From: Clostridia bacterium
GTDB lineage: Bacteria; Bacillota; Clostridia; Oscillospirales; CAG-272
NCBI GenBank assembly: GCA_017467105.1
Contig: JAFTSU010000022.1
Location: 1 to 52,229, forward strand
Direction of reading: 5' to 3'
Length of the DNA stretch: 52,229 bases
The position numbers and the translations under genes are program-made. Below are positions 1 through 8,596 of the stretch, piece after piece (position 1 is the stretch's first letter; every line of letters begins with the position of its first letter). Under the pieces are notes generated by a model. It saw only the letters and a program-made list of their open reading frames with translations. It was not told the DNA's origin and did no database searches.

Positions 1-46
1 AACCAAGAAAATGGTTGTTGCGTGCAAAGGGTGTAAGTTCAAACAT
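1..46 (-). CDS. Small heat-shock protein Hsp20 family, N-terminal fragment
   Basis: Only the first 15 codons lie in the window; the gene continues beyond base 1. The peptide begins MFELTPFARNNHFLG, matching the usual start of clostridial Hsp20/alpha-crystallin chaperones (MFGLTPF-R type). These ATP-independent holdases bind unfolding proteins in the cytoplasm. A perfect AAGGAGG (55-61, minus strand) sits 8 bases before the ATG. The CIRCE operator upstream on the same transcription unit agrees with a heat-shock gene. The assignment rests on 15 residues plus context. Confidence 0.75.
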   Translation of the reverse strand, partial: MFELTPFARNNHFLG

Positions 47-55
47 AACAGAATC

Positions 56-131
56 CTCCTTATAGATTTGTAAGTGTATTATTTGTTGAAAGGAGCATTT
101 TTATTCGAGATCCAGGCGCCATTCGGATCTC
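56..131 (-). promoter_or_regulatory. hsp20 5' leader with possible SD-sequestering fold
   Basis: Read on the minus strand, the leader has a GAGATCC/GGATCTC hairpin (107-113 with 125-131). After it comes a CTCCTT element (90-95) exactly complementary to the AAGGAG of the Shine-Dalgarno site (56-61), with about 28 A/T-rich bases between. Such pairing could hide the ribosome binding site at low temperature, as RNA thermometers do for other small heat-shock genes. It is only a 6-bp helix, so this is a suggestion. Confidence 0.3.
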
Positions 132-203
132 TTCCTTTCACGATTATATTGTAAACCTAAATTGTTTCATAATTGTTACGAAAAAATGTCATAATTGTAA
201 ATA

Positions 204-230
204 TTAGCACTCTAATGTGCAGAGTGCTAA
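204..230. promoter_or_regulatory. CIRCE element (HrcA operator)
   Basis: TTAGCACTC-N9-GAGTGCTAA, a perfect match to the CIRCE consensus bound by the heat-shock repressor HrcA. It lies about 160 bases upstream of the hsp20 start and about 135 bases before the disrupted gene on the other strand. Control of hsp20 is the natural reading. A TATAAT (minus strand, 144-149) lies between CIRCE and hsp20, but no good -35 was found for it, so the promoter is not fixed. The rest of the 49-365 gap shows nothing else. Confidence 0.93.
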
Positions 231-365
231 TAATGGCGAAGCCAAAATGAACAACAAACTTCTCAAGAAGCAAAATTGTTAGCAAAATAATGCCACATAT
301 GCTAAAAATAAGCGACTATATAATTATTTATTCTGCTTACGTAAACCTCTTCTTACACGATTGAT

Positions 366-1210
366 ATGACGTTCAAAGTCACCGTCGTCAATAAGTTCAG
401 TGAGAACGTATTGCATAAAGGTAGGAACGGTGCAGGAATGGGATCCGCCTATGACCAGATACCATCATACCGCAGGACCGAATACCGATATTTACACCAC
501 CAAGATAAACCGTGATGGAGATTTCGTAACCACCAAGGAGACGCGACTGGGCGGTAGCGTTGAGGACCGTTGGGGCTCACACGCATCATCCGGATCGTCG
601 CTTCTGGACGGAATATCCAATTTCTACTCTAAGCTTATAGTCTATACTCTGATCCCCTGTATGTATTTGATGGCCGGTGGAACGTTTATTTTCTGGGTAC
701 TCCCTTACATTGTATTTATGCTGGTGCGCGACGCTAACGCCAAGGCGCATAACAGTAAGGTTCCAATCGAGCTGCAGCGAGCATACCGCCGCTGCAGCAA
801 ACTCTACGACGAGGCGCCTATATCCCATAGCGATAAGGCGGGCTATCTTATAAGCTAAAAAAGCAGAACAAACCAACAGCTTCGTCGCTCATTACAAGAA
901 GCCTGACGAGGATGATTTCCTTCCATACTTCTATACTCGCAAAAATAACGTTTCGTATATGGTTGTTGAGTACAAGAGGGCGAATAACAAGAACTTCGGC
1001 ACTGCGTTTGTTCTTGTGGAAAACGGAAAGGAGCTGGAAAAGCGCCTCGTTGTAGGCAACGGCTTTATCCCAACGGAGCCTCAGAATTGGCTGACAGAAT
1101 GGAATGAAGCAGGTGTCAGCGCGGAGGTTCTGGACAAGCTTCCGAAGTATGAGGAAAAAACGAAGAAGATCATGAATAGCTCAAGTAGAAATTCAGAGAT
1201 CGTAGGTTAA
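366..1210 (+). pseudogene. Frameshifted gene for an unrecognised membrane-anchored protein
   Basis: Three consecutive reading frames look like parts of one protein. Frame 3 starts at ATG 366 (MTFKVTVVNKFSENV...). It passes near 475-490 into the frame running to 858 (DIYTTKINRDGDFV..., with a hydrophobic stretch around 640-730). That frame ends at a stop right where the third frame opens (854 onward, AKKAEQTNSFVAHY...) and continues to the stop at 1208-1210. At least two frameshifts would restore a protein of about 280 residues. No family is recognised. There is no clear Shine-Dalgarno before 366. Either this is a decaying gene or the consensus has indel errors; a strong terminator follows immediately. 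Confidence 0.6.
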
Positions 1211-1229
1211 ACACCTAGCTTAATTCATA

Positions 1230-1260
1230 AAAAAACGGGGCGAAGCGTCCCGATTTTTTT
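1230..1260 (+). terminator. Rho-independent terminator
   Basis: GC-rich stem 1236-1252 (CGGGGCG paired with CGTCCCG around a three-base loop), followed by seven T residues. It ends the disrupted gene and insulates the rhamnosidase promoter. Confidence 0.9.
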
Positions 1261-1297
1261 ATGCGGTAAAATGGAGCCCAATATTTTTGTTTTCTCG

Positions 1298-1326
1298 TTG
1301 ACAAGCATTTCTCTTTATGCTATAAT
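1298..1326 (+). promoter_or_regulatory. Sigma-A promoter of the GH78 gene
   Basis: Perfect TTGACA (1298-1303), 17-base spacer, perfect TATAAT (1321-1326) with an extended -10 TGC. The coding start is 30 bases downstream of the -10. No operator palindrome was noticed. Confidence 0.9.
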
Positions 1327-1355
1327 GAGTCAAAACAAATTAAAGCGAGGTCGTT

Positions 1356-3365
1356 ATGGAGCATAATTTTTACGGAAAATGGATAACCGACGGTGAGTTT
1401 GCCGCGCTTGAGCCAAGAAACGTTTTTCACAAGCAGTTGGATATAGTAGATCTGCCCTGCGATCAGCACAGAAACCGTCATATTTTGTTCAGACGGATAT
1501 TTACAATAGATAAAAAGCCCACAGAAGCACAGGTCTATATCACTGCTGACGACTACTATAAGCTGTACGTCAACGGCAAATTCGTCTGCCAGGGGCCTGC
1601 TCCCTCATATCACTTCAACTACAATTACAACACGGTGGATATTACCGAGTATCTCTCCGAGGGGGAGAATACCGTAGCGGTACACACTCTCTATCAAGGA
1701 CTGATAAACCGAGTATGGCAAAGCGGTGACAACAGACACGGACTGCTGATGGATATCATTGCGGATGGAGAGTGCGTTCTGAAGAGTGATGAGTCCTTCA
1801 AAACGGCTGTTCATTCCGGATATGAGGAGATGGGTGTGGTAGGATATCAGACGCAGTTTATGGAAAGATATGACAGTCGCTGCCGTGAGGTAGATTTCCA
1901 GCTTCCCACCTTTGATGACTCGTATTGGGCGTATGCTGTAGAAAAGGCGGCTCCCGACTATACAACAGCTCCGCAAAAGAGCTATATGCTGGAGTTTGAA
2001 AGGCGAGACCCGGTCAAATCGGAGTGTCTTGGAGCCTCTAAAATATACGATTTCGGATCGACATACGTAGGATATATCGTGGCACGGGTACGGGGTAAAG
2101 CGGGAGATAAGATCATTCTGCGTTGCGGGCAGGAGCTTCTCGACGACGGACACGTGCGCTATGAGCTGAGAGCGAATTGCGTCTACGAGGAGGAGTGGAT
2201 ACTCGCCGACGGTGAGTCGGTGCTTGATTGGTTTGATTATAAATCCTTCAGATATATTGAACTCATACTTCCTGATGCCGTCACGGTGGATGAGCTATAT
2301 ATGAGCGTTCGCCACTATCCATTTACACTTCGCTCCCCTCTTAGCGAGAAGTATTCGTCAGACCCGGATCTCAAAAAAATATGGGAGCTTTGTGTTAACA
2401 CGCAGAAATACGGCGTGCAAGAGGTCATTCAGGACTGTATGGAACGCGAGAAGGGCTTCTACCTGGGAGACGGATGCTACACAGCCCTTACGAACATGCT
2501 GCTCACGCGTGACGATACTATGGTGAGAAAGCTTATAAACGACGCGTTCTCCACCGATTTCATAACCGACACTCTCGTGACGTGCATGGACTGCTCATTT
2601 ATGCAGGAGATAGCGGAATATCCCTTGATGCTCGTGCTGCTTGTTCTTTGGCACTACAGATTCACCAAAGATGTGGAATATCTCCGCGATAATTACAAAA
2701 AGACCGTCAAGCTCCTTGAGGCATATAGAAAAAGCTATGAAAAGAACGGACTTCTGCGCGATCTTGACAAGTGGTGCGTGGTAGAATGGCCCAAGAATTT
2801 TCAACACGGGTACGCCGTTGATATTAACGAGGGCAAGATCTGCCATGAAGCCCACGTTTCAATAAACGCCTACTACATAGAAGCAATCAAGACGGCAAAC
2901 AAAATGGCGATGGCGCTCGGAGAGGCGGAATACAGAGATATTACACCCTTGTATTCAAGCTTCTTGAACACATTCTATAACTCCGAGAAGCATCTTTTCC
3001 GAGACGGTGAATTTACCGATCATATAAGCTTAGTCGGCAACAGCTTTGTTCTGGCATTTGAGCTATATCCAGATAATGAGTGCCGTGACGAGATCATAAA
3101 TCTATACCGTGAGCACACCGTTCATTCTCTCTCTATGTTCTGCACCTTCCCCGTTCTTATGGGACTTATGAAGTGCGACAGAGATGATCTGATCCTTGAA
3201 GCTCTGAAGGATGACGGTGCGTGGCTCAGAACTCTGCGTGAGGACGGAACGACTACCTTCGAGGGGTGGGGCAGAGACTCAAAGTGGAACACGTCTCTCT
3301 TCCATATGACAATGTCATACGCCGCTACGTTTATGATCGACGGAGTTAAGCCTATATTCATTTAG
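1356..3365 (+). CDS. GH78-type alpha-L-rhamnosidase-like glycosidase
   Basis: The 669-residue protein has the GH78 layout: N-terminal beta-sandwich modules with lectin-like features (ITADDYYKLYVNGKFV, about 60-80), then an (alpha/alpha)6 barrel. GH78 enzymes hydrolyse terminal alpha-L-rhamnose by inversion. The family's D-C-x-x-R-x-E active-site block appears as DCMERE (D360, E365), and a late conserved glutamate lies in TTFEGWG (E636), where GH78 carries its general base. There is no signal peptide, so the enzyme should act in the cytosol on imported oligosaccharides or glycosides. GAGG precedes the ATG by seven bases. It is a single-gene unit with its own promoter and terminator. Rhamnose specificity is not shown by sequence alone. 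Confidence 0.8.
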   Translation: MEHNFYGKWITDGEFAALEPRNVFHKQLDIVDLPCDQHRNRHILFRRIFTIDKKPTEAQVYITADDYYKLYVNGKFVCQGPAPSYHFNYNYNTVDITEYLSEGENTVAVHTLYQGLINRVWQSGDNRHGLLMDIIADGECVLKSDESFKTAVHSGYEEMGVVGYQTQFMERYDSRCREVDFQLPTFDDSYWAYAVEKAAPDYTTAPQKSYMLEFERRDPVKSECLGASKIYDFGSTYVGYIVARVRGKAGDKIILRCGQELLDDGHVRYELRANCVYEEEWILADGESVLDWFDYKSFRYIELILPDAVTVDELYMSVRHYPFTLRSPLSEKYSSDPDLKKIWELCVNTQKYGVQEVIQDCMEREKGFYLGDGCYTALTNMLLTRDDTMVRKLINDAFSTDFITDTLVTCMDCSFMQEIAEYPLMLVLLVLWHYRFTKDVEYLRDNYKKTVKLLEAYRKSYEKNGLLRDLDKWCVVEWPKNFQHGYAVDINEGKICHEAHVSINAYYIEAIKTANKMAMALGEAEYRDITPLYSSFLNTFYNSEKHLFRDGEFTDHISLVGNSFVLAFELYPDNECRDEIINLYREHTVHSLSMFCTFPVLMGLMKCDRDDLILEALKDDGAWLRTLREDGTTTFEGWGRDSKWNTSLFHMTMSYAATFMIDGVKPIFI

Positions 3366-3395
3366 TAAAAGCAGATCATAAAGCAATATAATAGC

Positions 3396-3445
3396 AAAAA
3401 AATCAACACGGGTGGAGCTTATACTCCAAACGTGTTGATTTTTCT
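3396..3445. terminator. Bidirectional terminator between convergent genes
   Basis: A 12-base stem (3399-3410 with 3431-3442, AATCAACACG/CGTGTTGATT core) is flanked by A-run and T-run on both sides. It can stop both the GH78 gene and the fusion gene read from the other strand. Confidence 0.85.
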
Positions 3446-3511
3446 ATAAGTATTTATATGGGAAAACAAAGCTTAAGAGATGAATTATTCATCATTTCCT
3501 TTTTAGCTTAT

Positions 3512-6196
3512 TTAAATTTTGCTCTTGAAATAGCTAATCATTACTTCAAGGTTATCAAGCTCCAGCTTCTGCTCATACTCATCAATATACGAGTACTTCC
3601 CCGACAGATATTCGTCGCGTATACGCTCCGCCTCGCTGAGTATCAGTAAAGAGTCAAGAGCTCTTCCGTCCCCGAGAAGCCTATCCACGTTATTTACGTA
3701 AATATTATCAAGCGTCTTTTGGGAAACGGATATGGGAGTAAATGGATCAAAGCCCGATTGATTTACCTTCACGTCAGGCGAATACTCCAGCATAGCTCTT
3801 ACCAATCTGTATCTTCCGCCGGTCTGCTCGTATATACCTTTGAGCTGCTCTTCCGACGACTCCTCAAATCTGTTATAGGTGTCTGTACCGAAATACAGTC
3901 TGTCAGAGTATTTCTCAACAAAATCGCGCCACTCATCAGGCTTTTTCGTAAACGAATCGAAGGTAGCGGCTCCGGGTGTGAAGTCAAACGAAAAATTCTT
4001 CCATCTTTCGAATGCTCTCTTGCATCTCTCGATATCATCGGATATGTATCCGAAATGAGCGACGCAAAGCTTCATATTAGGAAATCTGTCAAGAACATCC
4101 TCAAGCTCTCCCCATATGCTGTCGAAGGACGGGAACGTACCGTCACCGTACCACCAGCCGCGAGCGATCGCTGTCGGAGTCATGGTTTCCCTTGGGCCCC
4201 AATACTTCCTAGGATCACACATATGTATTTTGAGAGGCATTCCCTTCTTTTCAATAAACGAGTACATCTTATCAAAGACGGGATCGGAGAGAGATCTGCC
4301 AAGATCTCTTCTGTATGCAGGCTTGCCTTCAAGCATCTTGTAGCCGTCCACACCCATTCTATACAGCTTCTCCACTTGGTCAAAGTAATAATCCGGATCA
4401 TCCAGACCTCCGGGTAGAAGCGCATTACCGTACACGTACACACGACGGTTTTCATCCGCAAATAATGATTTAAGATAGAGAGATTTCAGGTTGCATACGG
4501 GATCGTAAAGTCTATGTCCGCTGTCATGCAGTGTCTGAACAGTCACGCTTCTCCACTCAAAATAATCAAAAAGACGGTTCATGATTTCTACCGTTTCCGA
4601 TAACCTTATGGGATATACGGGATGAAAATGCGTTTCGTTGATCCTATATTCCTTAAAGCCGTTTATCTCTCTGCTTGTCATAACTCTTCTCCTCACTTCT
4701 TTTCGCGCTACACCCATATTTTTTCCATTTGCGTTACCGACGTACTCCGCAAATATCGCTTCGCCGTTCTTTTTAAATTCGAGAGTAATACCATCCTCTG
4801 AAAACTCAAATCTCATAATGAGAGTACCGTACATCGTGTCACTTACGTCGGATACGATGACAAGCTCATTCTCCCTCGGGAAGCTGCCGGTCACAAGCGC
4901 ACGCAGCTCTCTGTTCGCAGGAACGGTTATAGTCATAGAATAATAGTAGGTCTCCGGGAAGGTGGTGTCGAGGTATTCGCCGTATCCGAATCGAAGCACC
5001 CTCTCTCTACCGTCGCGGACGTAACTGAGAATTCCGTGATCGGTGCAAAAATCAAAGCGAAGAGAGGTAATACCCATAGGATTATCTGAGATTTCGTAAC
5101 ACGCCCCGCCTATAACGCTCTCAATAGGCGAATGAGATGCTCCCTGCGAGCGCTCGATTTTCAACGCGGATACCGCTTCTTTAAGTCTATAATAACTCTC
5201 CCCCTCGGGAAGAGGCGAATCGCCTATACTTTTATAGAGCATAGCTGCGCCGTCGTATATCGTCTGAAGGTAATCCGGAGTGTTCGAGTGGCAGATGAAG
5301 AGAAAGTTCTTTTCGGGGAAGCAGAATGCGCACTGACCAAGCATTCCGTGCATACCGAAGCCATAGGGCTCTCCCCATATCTGATAACCGTAGCCGAAGC
5401 CGGAAGCAGACCTTCCCTCTACCTTCGGAGTAGCCACCAGGGCAGACGTTGCCTTCTCCATATAATCTCTAGGCAACAGCTGCTCACCGCACATATAGCC
5501 TCTATTCAAAAGCAGCTCACCTATCCTGGCAAAATCACGCATAGTGCAAAGCACGCCGCTGGATGCCCAGGCGATACCCTCCGGTGAGTTCACACATTCA
5601 ATATCCCTCGAAACTCCGATTTTATCAAACACGGGTCTGAGATATTCAATAAAGTTCTGTCCTGTCAGCTTGTAGGAAAGCGCGCCAAGCATATATGATG
5701 CGTGGGAGTTGTACTTAAAGCTTTTCTTCTGCTCAGGATCTATCATAACGCCGGAAAAGAAATTGTCTATCCAGCTTTCCTTCACAACTATGTCGTTGGT
5801 CACGGAAGATCCCTCCATACCGTAGACATAGGGACTTGAGGACAGTGGAAGGGTCATCATAAGAGCCTCCTCAACAGTCACTCGCTGCAGCTCCGGATGA
5901 CAATCCTTATGCTCAGGAAAATACTTGACCAACGGATCGGTAACGTTCACAAGACCCTCTCCTACGAGTCTGCCAACAGCCAAAGCGGCTATCGTTTTGG
6001 AGCAGGAATAAAGACGCTTTTTATCACTTTCGTTAAACGGCGCGTAATACGCCTCGGTTATGATCTTTCCGTCCTTTATCAGCATAAAGGAATGAAGATT
6101 GTAGCCCGTCTCCTTGATATACTTTATAAAATCAAGAATTCTTTCCGACGAAAGTCCTACGGATTCAGGACTGCAATAAACATTGTTTCCGTTCAT
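3512..6196 (-). CDS. Serine hydrolase (class C beta-lactamase fold) fused to an amidohydrolase
   Basis: This 894-residue protein combines two catalytic modules. Residues about 1-330 are a class C beta-lactamase/DD-peptidase/esterase fold: S64-C-S-K67 is the SxxK nucleophile motif, and Y162-N-S occupies the Tyr motif. A beta-rich linker domain (about 350-490) follows. Residues about 515-890 are a metal-dependent amidohydrolase (ACMSD/TIM-barrel type). They carry HFH (H523, H525), a strand-5 histidine H658 in KIHM, H714 in CVAHFG, and D772 in FGTDTY, so all expected ligands are present. There is no signal peptide. TGAGG precedes ATG 6196. The gene lies downstream of the Gfo/Idh/MocA gene on the same strand. 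The combined reaction, perhaps ester or amide cleavage of a modified sugar, is unknown. The frame is continuous, so fusion by frameshift error is unlikely. Confidence 0.85.
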   Translation of the reverse strand: MNGNNVYCSPESVGLSSERILDFIKYIKETGYNLHSFMLIKDGKIITEAYYAPFNESDKKRLYSCSKTIAALAVGRLVGEGLVNVTDPLVKYFPEHKDCHPELQRVTVEEALMMTLPLSSSPYVYGMEGSSVTNDIVVKESWIDNFFSGVMIDPEQKKSFKYNSHASYMLGALSYKLTGQNFIEYLRPVFDKIGVSRDIECVNSPEGIAWASSGVLCTMRDFARIGELLLNRGYMCGEQLLPRDYMEKATSALVATPKVEGRSASGFGYGYQIWGEPYGFGMHGMLGQCAFCFPEKNFLFICHSNTPDYLQTIYDGAAMLYKSIGDSPLPEGESYYRLKEAVSALKIERSQGASHSPIESVIGGACYEISDNPMGITSLRFDFCTDHGILSYVRDGRERVLRFGYGEYLDTTFPETYYYSMTITVPANRELRALVTGSFPRENELVIVSDVSDTMYGTLIMRFEFSEDGITLEFKKNGEAIFAEYVGNANGKNMGVARKEVRRRVMTSREINGFKEYRINETHFHPVYPIRLSETVEIMNRLFDYFEWRSVTVQTLHDSGHRLYDPVCNLKSLYLKSLFADENRRVYVYGNALLPGGLDDPDYYFDQVEKLYRMGVDGYKMLEGKPAYRRDLGRSLSDPVFDKMYSFIEKKGMPLKIHMCDPRKYWGPRETMTPTAIARGWWYGDGTFPSFDSIWGELEDVLDRFPNMKLCVAHFGYISDDIERCKRAFERWKNFSFDFTPGAATFDSFTKKPDEWRDFVEKYSDRLYFGTDTYNRFEESSEEQLKGIYEQTGGRYRLVRAMLEYSPDVKVNQSGFDPFTPISVSQKTLDNIYVNNVDRLLGDGRALDSLLILSEAERIRDEYLSGKYSYIDEYEQKLELDNLEVMISYFKSKI

Positions 6197-6264
6197 AATA
6201 ACCTCATTTTTATTTACACGGGTGGTGGCTAATTAAAAAACAGCCTTCGAGTTTGCTTTTTAAA

Positions 6265-6303
6265 ACCCCTGTGAGCTACCGAAAAAGCAGAAATCACAGG
6301 GGT
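6265..6303 (-). terminator. Hairpin terminator/attenuator between oxidoreductase and fusion gene
   Basis: Perfect 10-bp stem ACCCCTGTGA/TCACAGGGGT (6265-6274 with 6294-6303), followed on the minus strand by TTTT. It lies just after the oxidoreductase stop. No convincing promoter for the fusion gene was found between it and 6196, so it may act as a partial attenuator. Confidence 0.75.
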
Positions 6304-6308
6304 AATAA

Positions 6309-7526
6309 TTATCGAAGAGTATCGAGGGCAGATGCAATATCGTAAACTCTGCCTGTTTTAATGCTTTCGTTCGCGCCGATACCGATCATAGCGGATGCAA
6401 CGCCCGCAAAGCTGTCCGCCGCCTGTCCGAGAGGATCGGGCTGAGGATCGCCAAACATCATCTCACGAAGCTTTACGTCTCCGCCGCCGTGGGCACCCTC
6501 TGCTCTGGGGAAAGTGATCTTCTCAACCTCGTTCTCGCGAAGAAGAAGCTCGATCTCGTAATCCTGCTTTTCCTCTCCGTCCTTACCGAAGTGATGACAG
6601 ATAATCATACCCTTTTCACCGATAAGGGTCATATTGTAGCCCTCTTTCATAGCAAAGAGTGTGAGAGTATACGTCAGTAGCGTACCCTTTTTATACAACA
6701 CGGATACCGACATATTATCATAAATATCAGTTTCGGGGCGGTGAGCGCAGCGGTCACGGATATAACCGTCCTCGTGCTCAGCGTCGAAGTAAAGCGCCTT
6801 GTCCATAGGCGCGGACTGTGACTTATAGCTTTCGCACTCTGCGGTTTTATCGCACTGTGAGCAACGGAAGCCAAGGCATCTTTCGGGATTTCCGTAGAAG
6901 GACTTAAGACCCATAGCCGAAACACTTACTGGCTCATCCTCAAGAAGCCAGTTGATAACATCAAAGTGGTGTGTGCTCTTATGAAGGAGCATGCCCTGAG
7001 ACACCTCCATCATACCGTGCCAGCGCTTGAAGTAGTCGCCGCCGTGCCAACGGTTGAGTATGTACTCGTAATTTATAGAATGAATCTTACCTATCACGCC
7101 GGAGCGAACGAGCTCCTTAAGCTTCGCAAAGTAAGGCATAAAGCGGCAGTTGAAGGTGACGTAAACCTTTTTTCCGCTTTCCTTCTCGGCTTTTCTGATA
7201 GCAAGACAATTTTCATAGGTATTGGTGAGAGGCTTTTCGCAATATACGTCACATCCGTATCTGAGAGTACGAATAACGTAATCTGCGTGGGTATTGTCTG
7301 TGGTTGCAACTATTACACCGTCAGGCTTCTCGGTCTGCATCATCTGATCGTAGTCCGAATAGATAGTCAGTCCGTCCCCTACTTCCTTGCGGAAGACCTC
7401 ACAGCGAGTTCGGTTCGGATCGTATATGGCAATAAATTCAAGGGTTTTTCCTCTCATACCCTCAAGTCCTCGCACGAACATACTGAGGCATCTATGGCTT
7501 GCGCCTACAATAGCAAATCTTTTCAT
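6309..7526 (-). CDS. Gfo/Idh/MocA family oxidoreductase
   Basis: The 405-residue protein has an N-terminal Rossmann fold (FAIVGASHR, atypical for the glycine-rich loop), the family signature E97-K98-P99 in CEKPL, and the C-terminal (alpha/beta) domain with HKSTHHFD near 182-189. Members use NAD(P) to oxidise or reduce sugars, inositols and their derivatives. An unusual cysteine cluster, C217-x4-C222-x2-C225-x5-C231 with C260 nearby, sits inside the substrate domain and may bind a metal. GGAGG precedes the ATG. The gene is divergent from an AraC regulator and upstream of the fusion hydrolase, pointing to one sugar-derivative pathway. The substrate cannot be read from the sequence. Confidence 0.9.
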   Translation of the reverse strand: MKRFAIVGASHRCLSMFVRGLEGMRGKTLEFIAIYDPNRTRCEVFRKEVGDGLTIYSDYDQMMQTEKPDGVIVATTDNTHADYVIRTLRYGCDVYCEKPLTNTYENCLAIRKAEKESGKKVYVTFNCRFMPYFAKLKELVRSGVIGKIHSINYEYILNRWHGGDYFKRWHGMMEVSQGMLLHKSTHHFDVINWLLEDEPVSVSAMGLKSFYGNPERCLGFRCSQCDKTAECESYKSQSAPMDKALYFDAEHEDGYIRDRCAHRPETDIYDNMSVSVLYKKGTLLTYTLTLFAMKEGYNMTLIGEKGMIICHHFGKDGEEKQDYEIELLLRENEVEKITFPRAEGAHGGGDVKLREMMFGDPQPDPLGQAADSFAGVASAMIGIGANESIKTGRVYDIASALDTLR

Positions 7527-7567
7527 TCGTTAGTCCTCCGGAATTTGCAACATTTTTAAAAAACATA

Positions 7568-7596
7568 TTGAATTATACAAAAAAATCTGGTAAAAT
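7568..7596 (+). promoter_or_regulatory. Promoter of the AraC gene
   Basis: TTGAAT (7568-7573), 17-base spacer, TAAAAT (7591-7596). Transcription would begin near 7603, almost at the ATG (7606). A TATAAT on the minus strand (7572-7577) probably serves the oxidoreductase, so the divergent promoters overlap. Confidence 0.6.
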
Positions 7597-7605
7597 GTGA
7601 TTGTT

Positions 7606-8460
7606 ATGAAAAGCAAGATATTCAAACAATACAACGTAGTTGGTGATGATTTATGCTATCACCACACTGTAACCGAGGCATCCGGCAAGGAGTATTATCA
7701 CGGACCGGAGGCACATCAGCAGTTTGAGGTACACTTTCTTCTTGGGGGAGAGGTATCCTACATCATTGACGGAGATACCTACGACGTTAAGGAAGGAGAT
7801 ATGATTTTCGTCGCACCGAACGAGATCCACGCCCTAGTGATAGGCGGAGACAAGCCCTATGAAAGAGTGGTACTGCTGTTTAATATGGATATTCTGCATC
7901 AGATGATGGTGGAGCTCGACGCCACTCTTGGCGCGTTCAGCTACGACGGTAAAAACCGTTTTCATCTGATAGGGAGAGCAGACGTAAAAAAATACGGTCT
8001 GGACAAGCTGCTGCTATCTATAATAAACGAGGAGGGGGTAGAGAGTCACAAGAAGCTGGGAATAATCTCAAGGCTTCTGCGCTTCATAATCGCCATTGAT
8101 AACGTAATTAAGGATAGCAAGGATAACTTCGCAACGCCGACCGCGAGCGACCGTCTCGTCGCATCGTTAACGGAATACGTGGACGAGCATATCAGTGAGC
8201 CTATAAGGCTGGATAAGCTGGCAGAGGTGCTGTACGTAAGTAAATCGACCCTATGTCACAGATTTTCTTCCCTTATGAATATGACTGTAAATCAGTATAT
8301 TATAGCGAAAAAAATGTATCGGGCGGCAGAGCTGCTACGCGAGGGCAAGTCAGCGCAAGCCACCGCGGAGGCAGTAGGCTACGATAACTACACCTCGTTT
8401 TTCTACAACTATAAACGGATCATGGGGACCTCTCCTACCTCAAGCGGCAACGGAGATTAA
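7606..8460 (+). CDS. AraC-family transcriptional regulator
   Basis: This 284-residue protein has an N-terminal cupin-like ligand-binding half (YHGPEAHQQFEVHFLL...GDMIFVAPNEIHAL, about 25-95) and a C-terminal double helix-turn-helix (about 185-280, KLAEVLYVSKSTLCHRFS and ATAEAVGYDNYTSFFYNYKR). Such proteins usually activate sugar genes. The likely target is the divergent oxidoreductase/fusion operon. ATG 7606 is chosen over GTG 7597 because GTG 7597 directly abuts the -10 and would precede the predicted transcription start. No Shine-Dalgarno is visible for either, suggesting a leaderless transcript. Confidence 0.92.
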   Translation: MKSKIFKQYNVVGDDLCYHHTVTEASGKEYYHGPEAHQQFEVHFLLGGEVSYIIDGDTYDVKEGDMIFVAPNEIHALVIGGDKPYERVVLLFNMDILHQMMVELDATLGAFSYDGKNRFHLIGRADVKKYGLDKLLLSIINEEGVESHKKLGIISRLLRFIIAIDNVIKDSKDNFATPTASDRLVASLTEYVDEHISEPIRLDKLAEVLYVSKSTLCHRFSSLMNMTVNQYIIAKKMYRAAELLREGKSAQATAEAVGYDNYTSFFYNYKRIMGTSPTSSGNGD

Positions 8461-8475
8461 AGCGAATCACAACCG

Positions 8476-8563
8476 GCTTTTACTCGTCGTGAAAGGCGCA
8501 AAAGCTTGACACGCCCAATGCCTAGTACGCTTTTGAGGTTTTACATACGACGAGGTAAAAAGC
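8476..8563 (+). ncRNA. Candidate structured RNA, unassigned
   Basis: This non-coding stretch can form a long two-part hairpin. The outer arm (8476-8490) pairs with 8547-8563, interrupted only by one-base bulges. The inner arm CAAAAGC (8499-8505) pairs with GCTTTTG (8529-8535). GGCG (8495-8498) could also pair with CGCC (8512-8515). A strong terminator follows 34 bases later. It may be a small RNA or a 3' UTR structure of the AraC mRNA. It matches no RNA family I recognise, and no own promoter is evident. Confidence 0.35.
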
Positions 8564-8596
8564 GCCTCGCGTCCGTCTTAAGACAATCAGGCTATC

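Noticed and set aside
8506-8530. TTGACA inside the structured region as a -35 box
   Set aside because: No -10-like hexamer stands 16-18 bases downstream, and the sequence is part of the hairpin loop.
8495-8540. Twister-like ribozyme because of GCCCAATGCC
   Set aside because: The surrounding helices and the second conserved strand of twister are missing.
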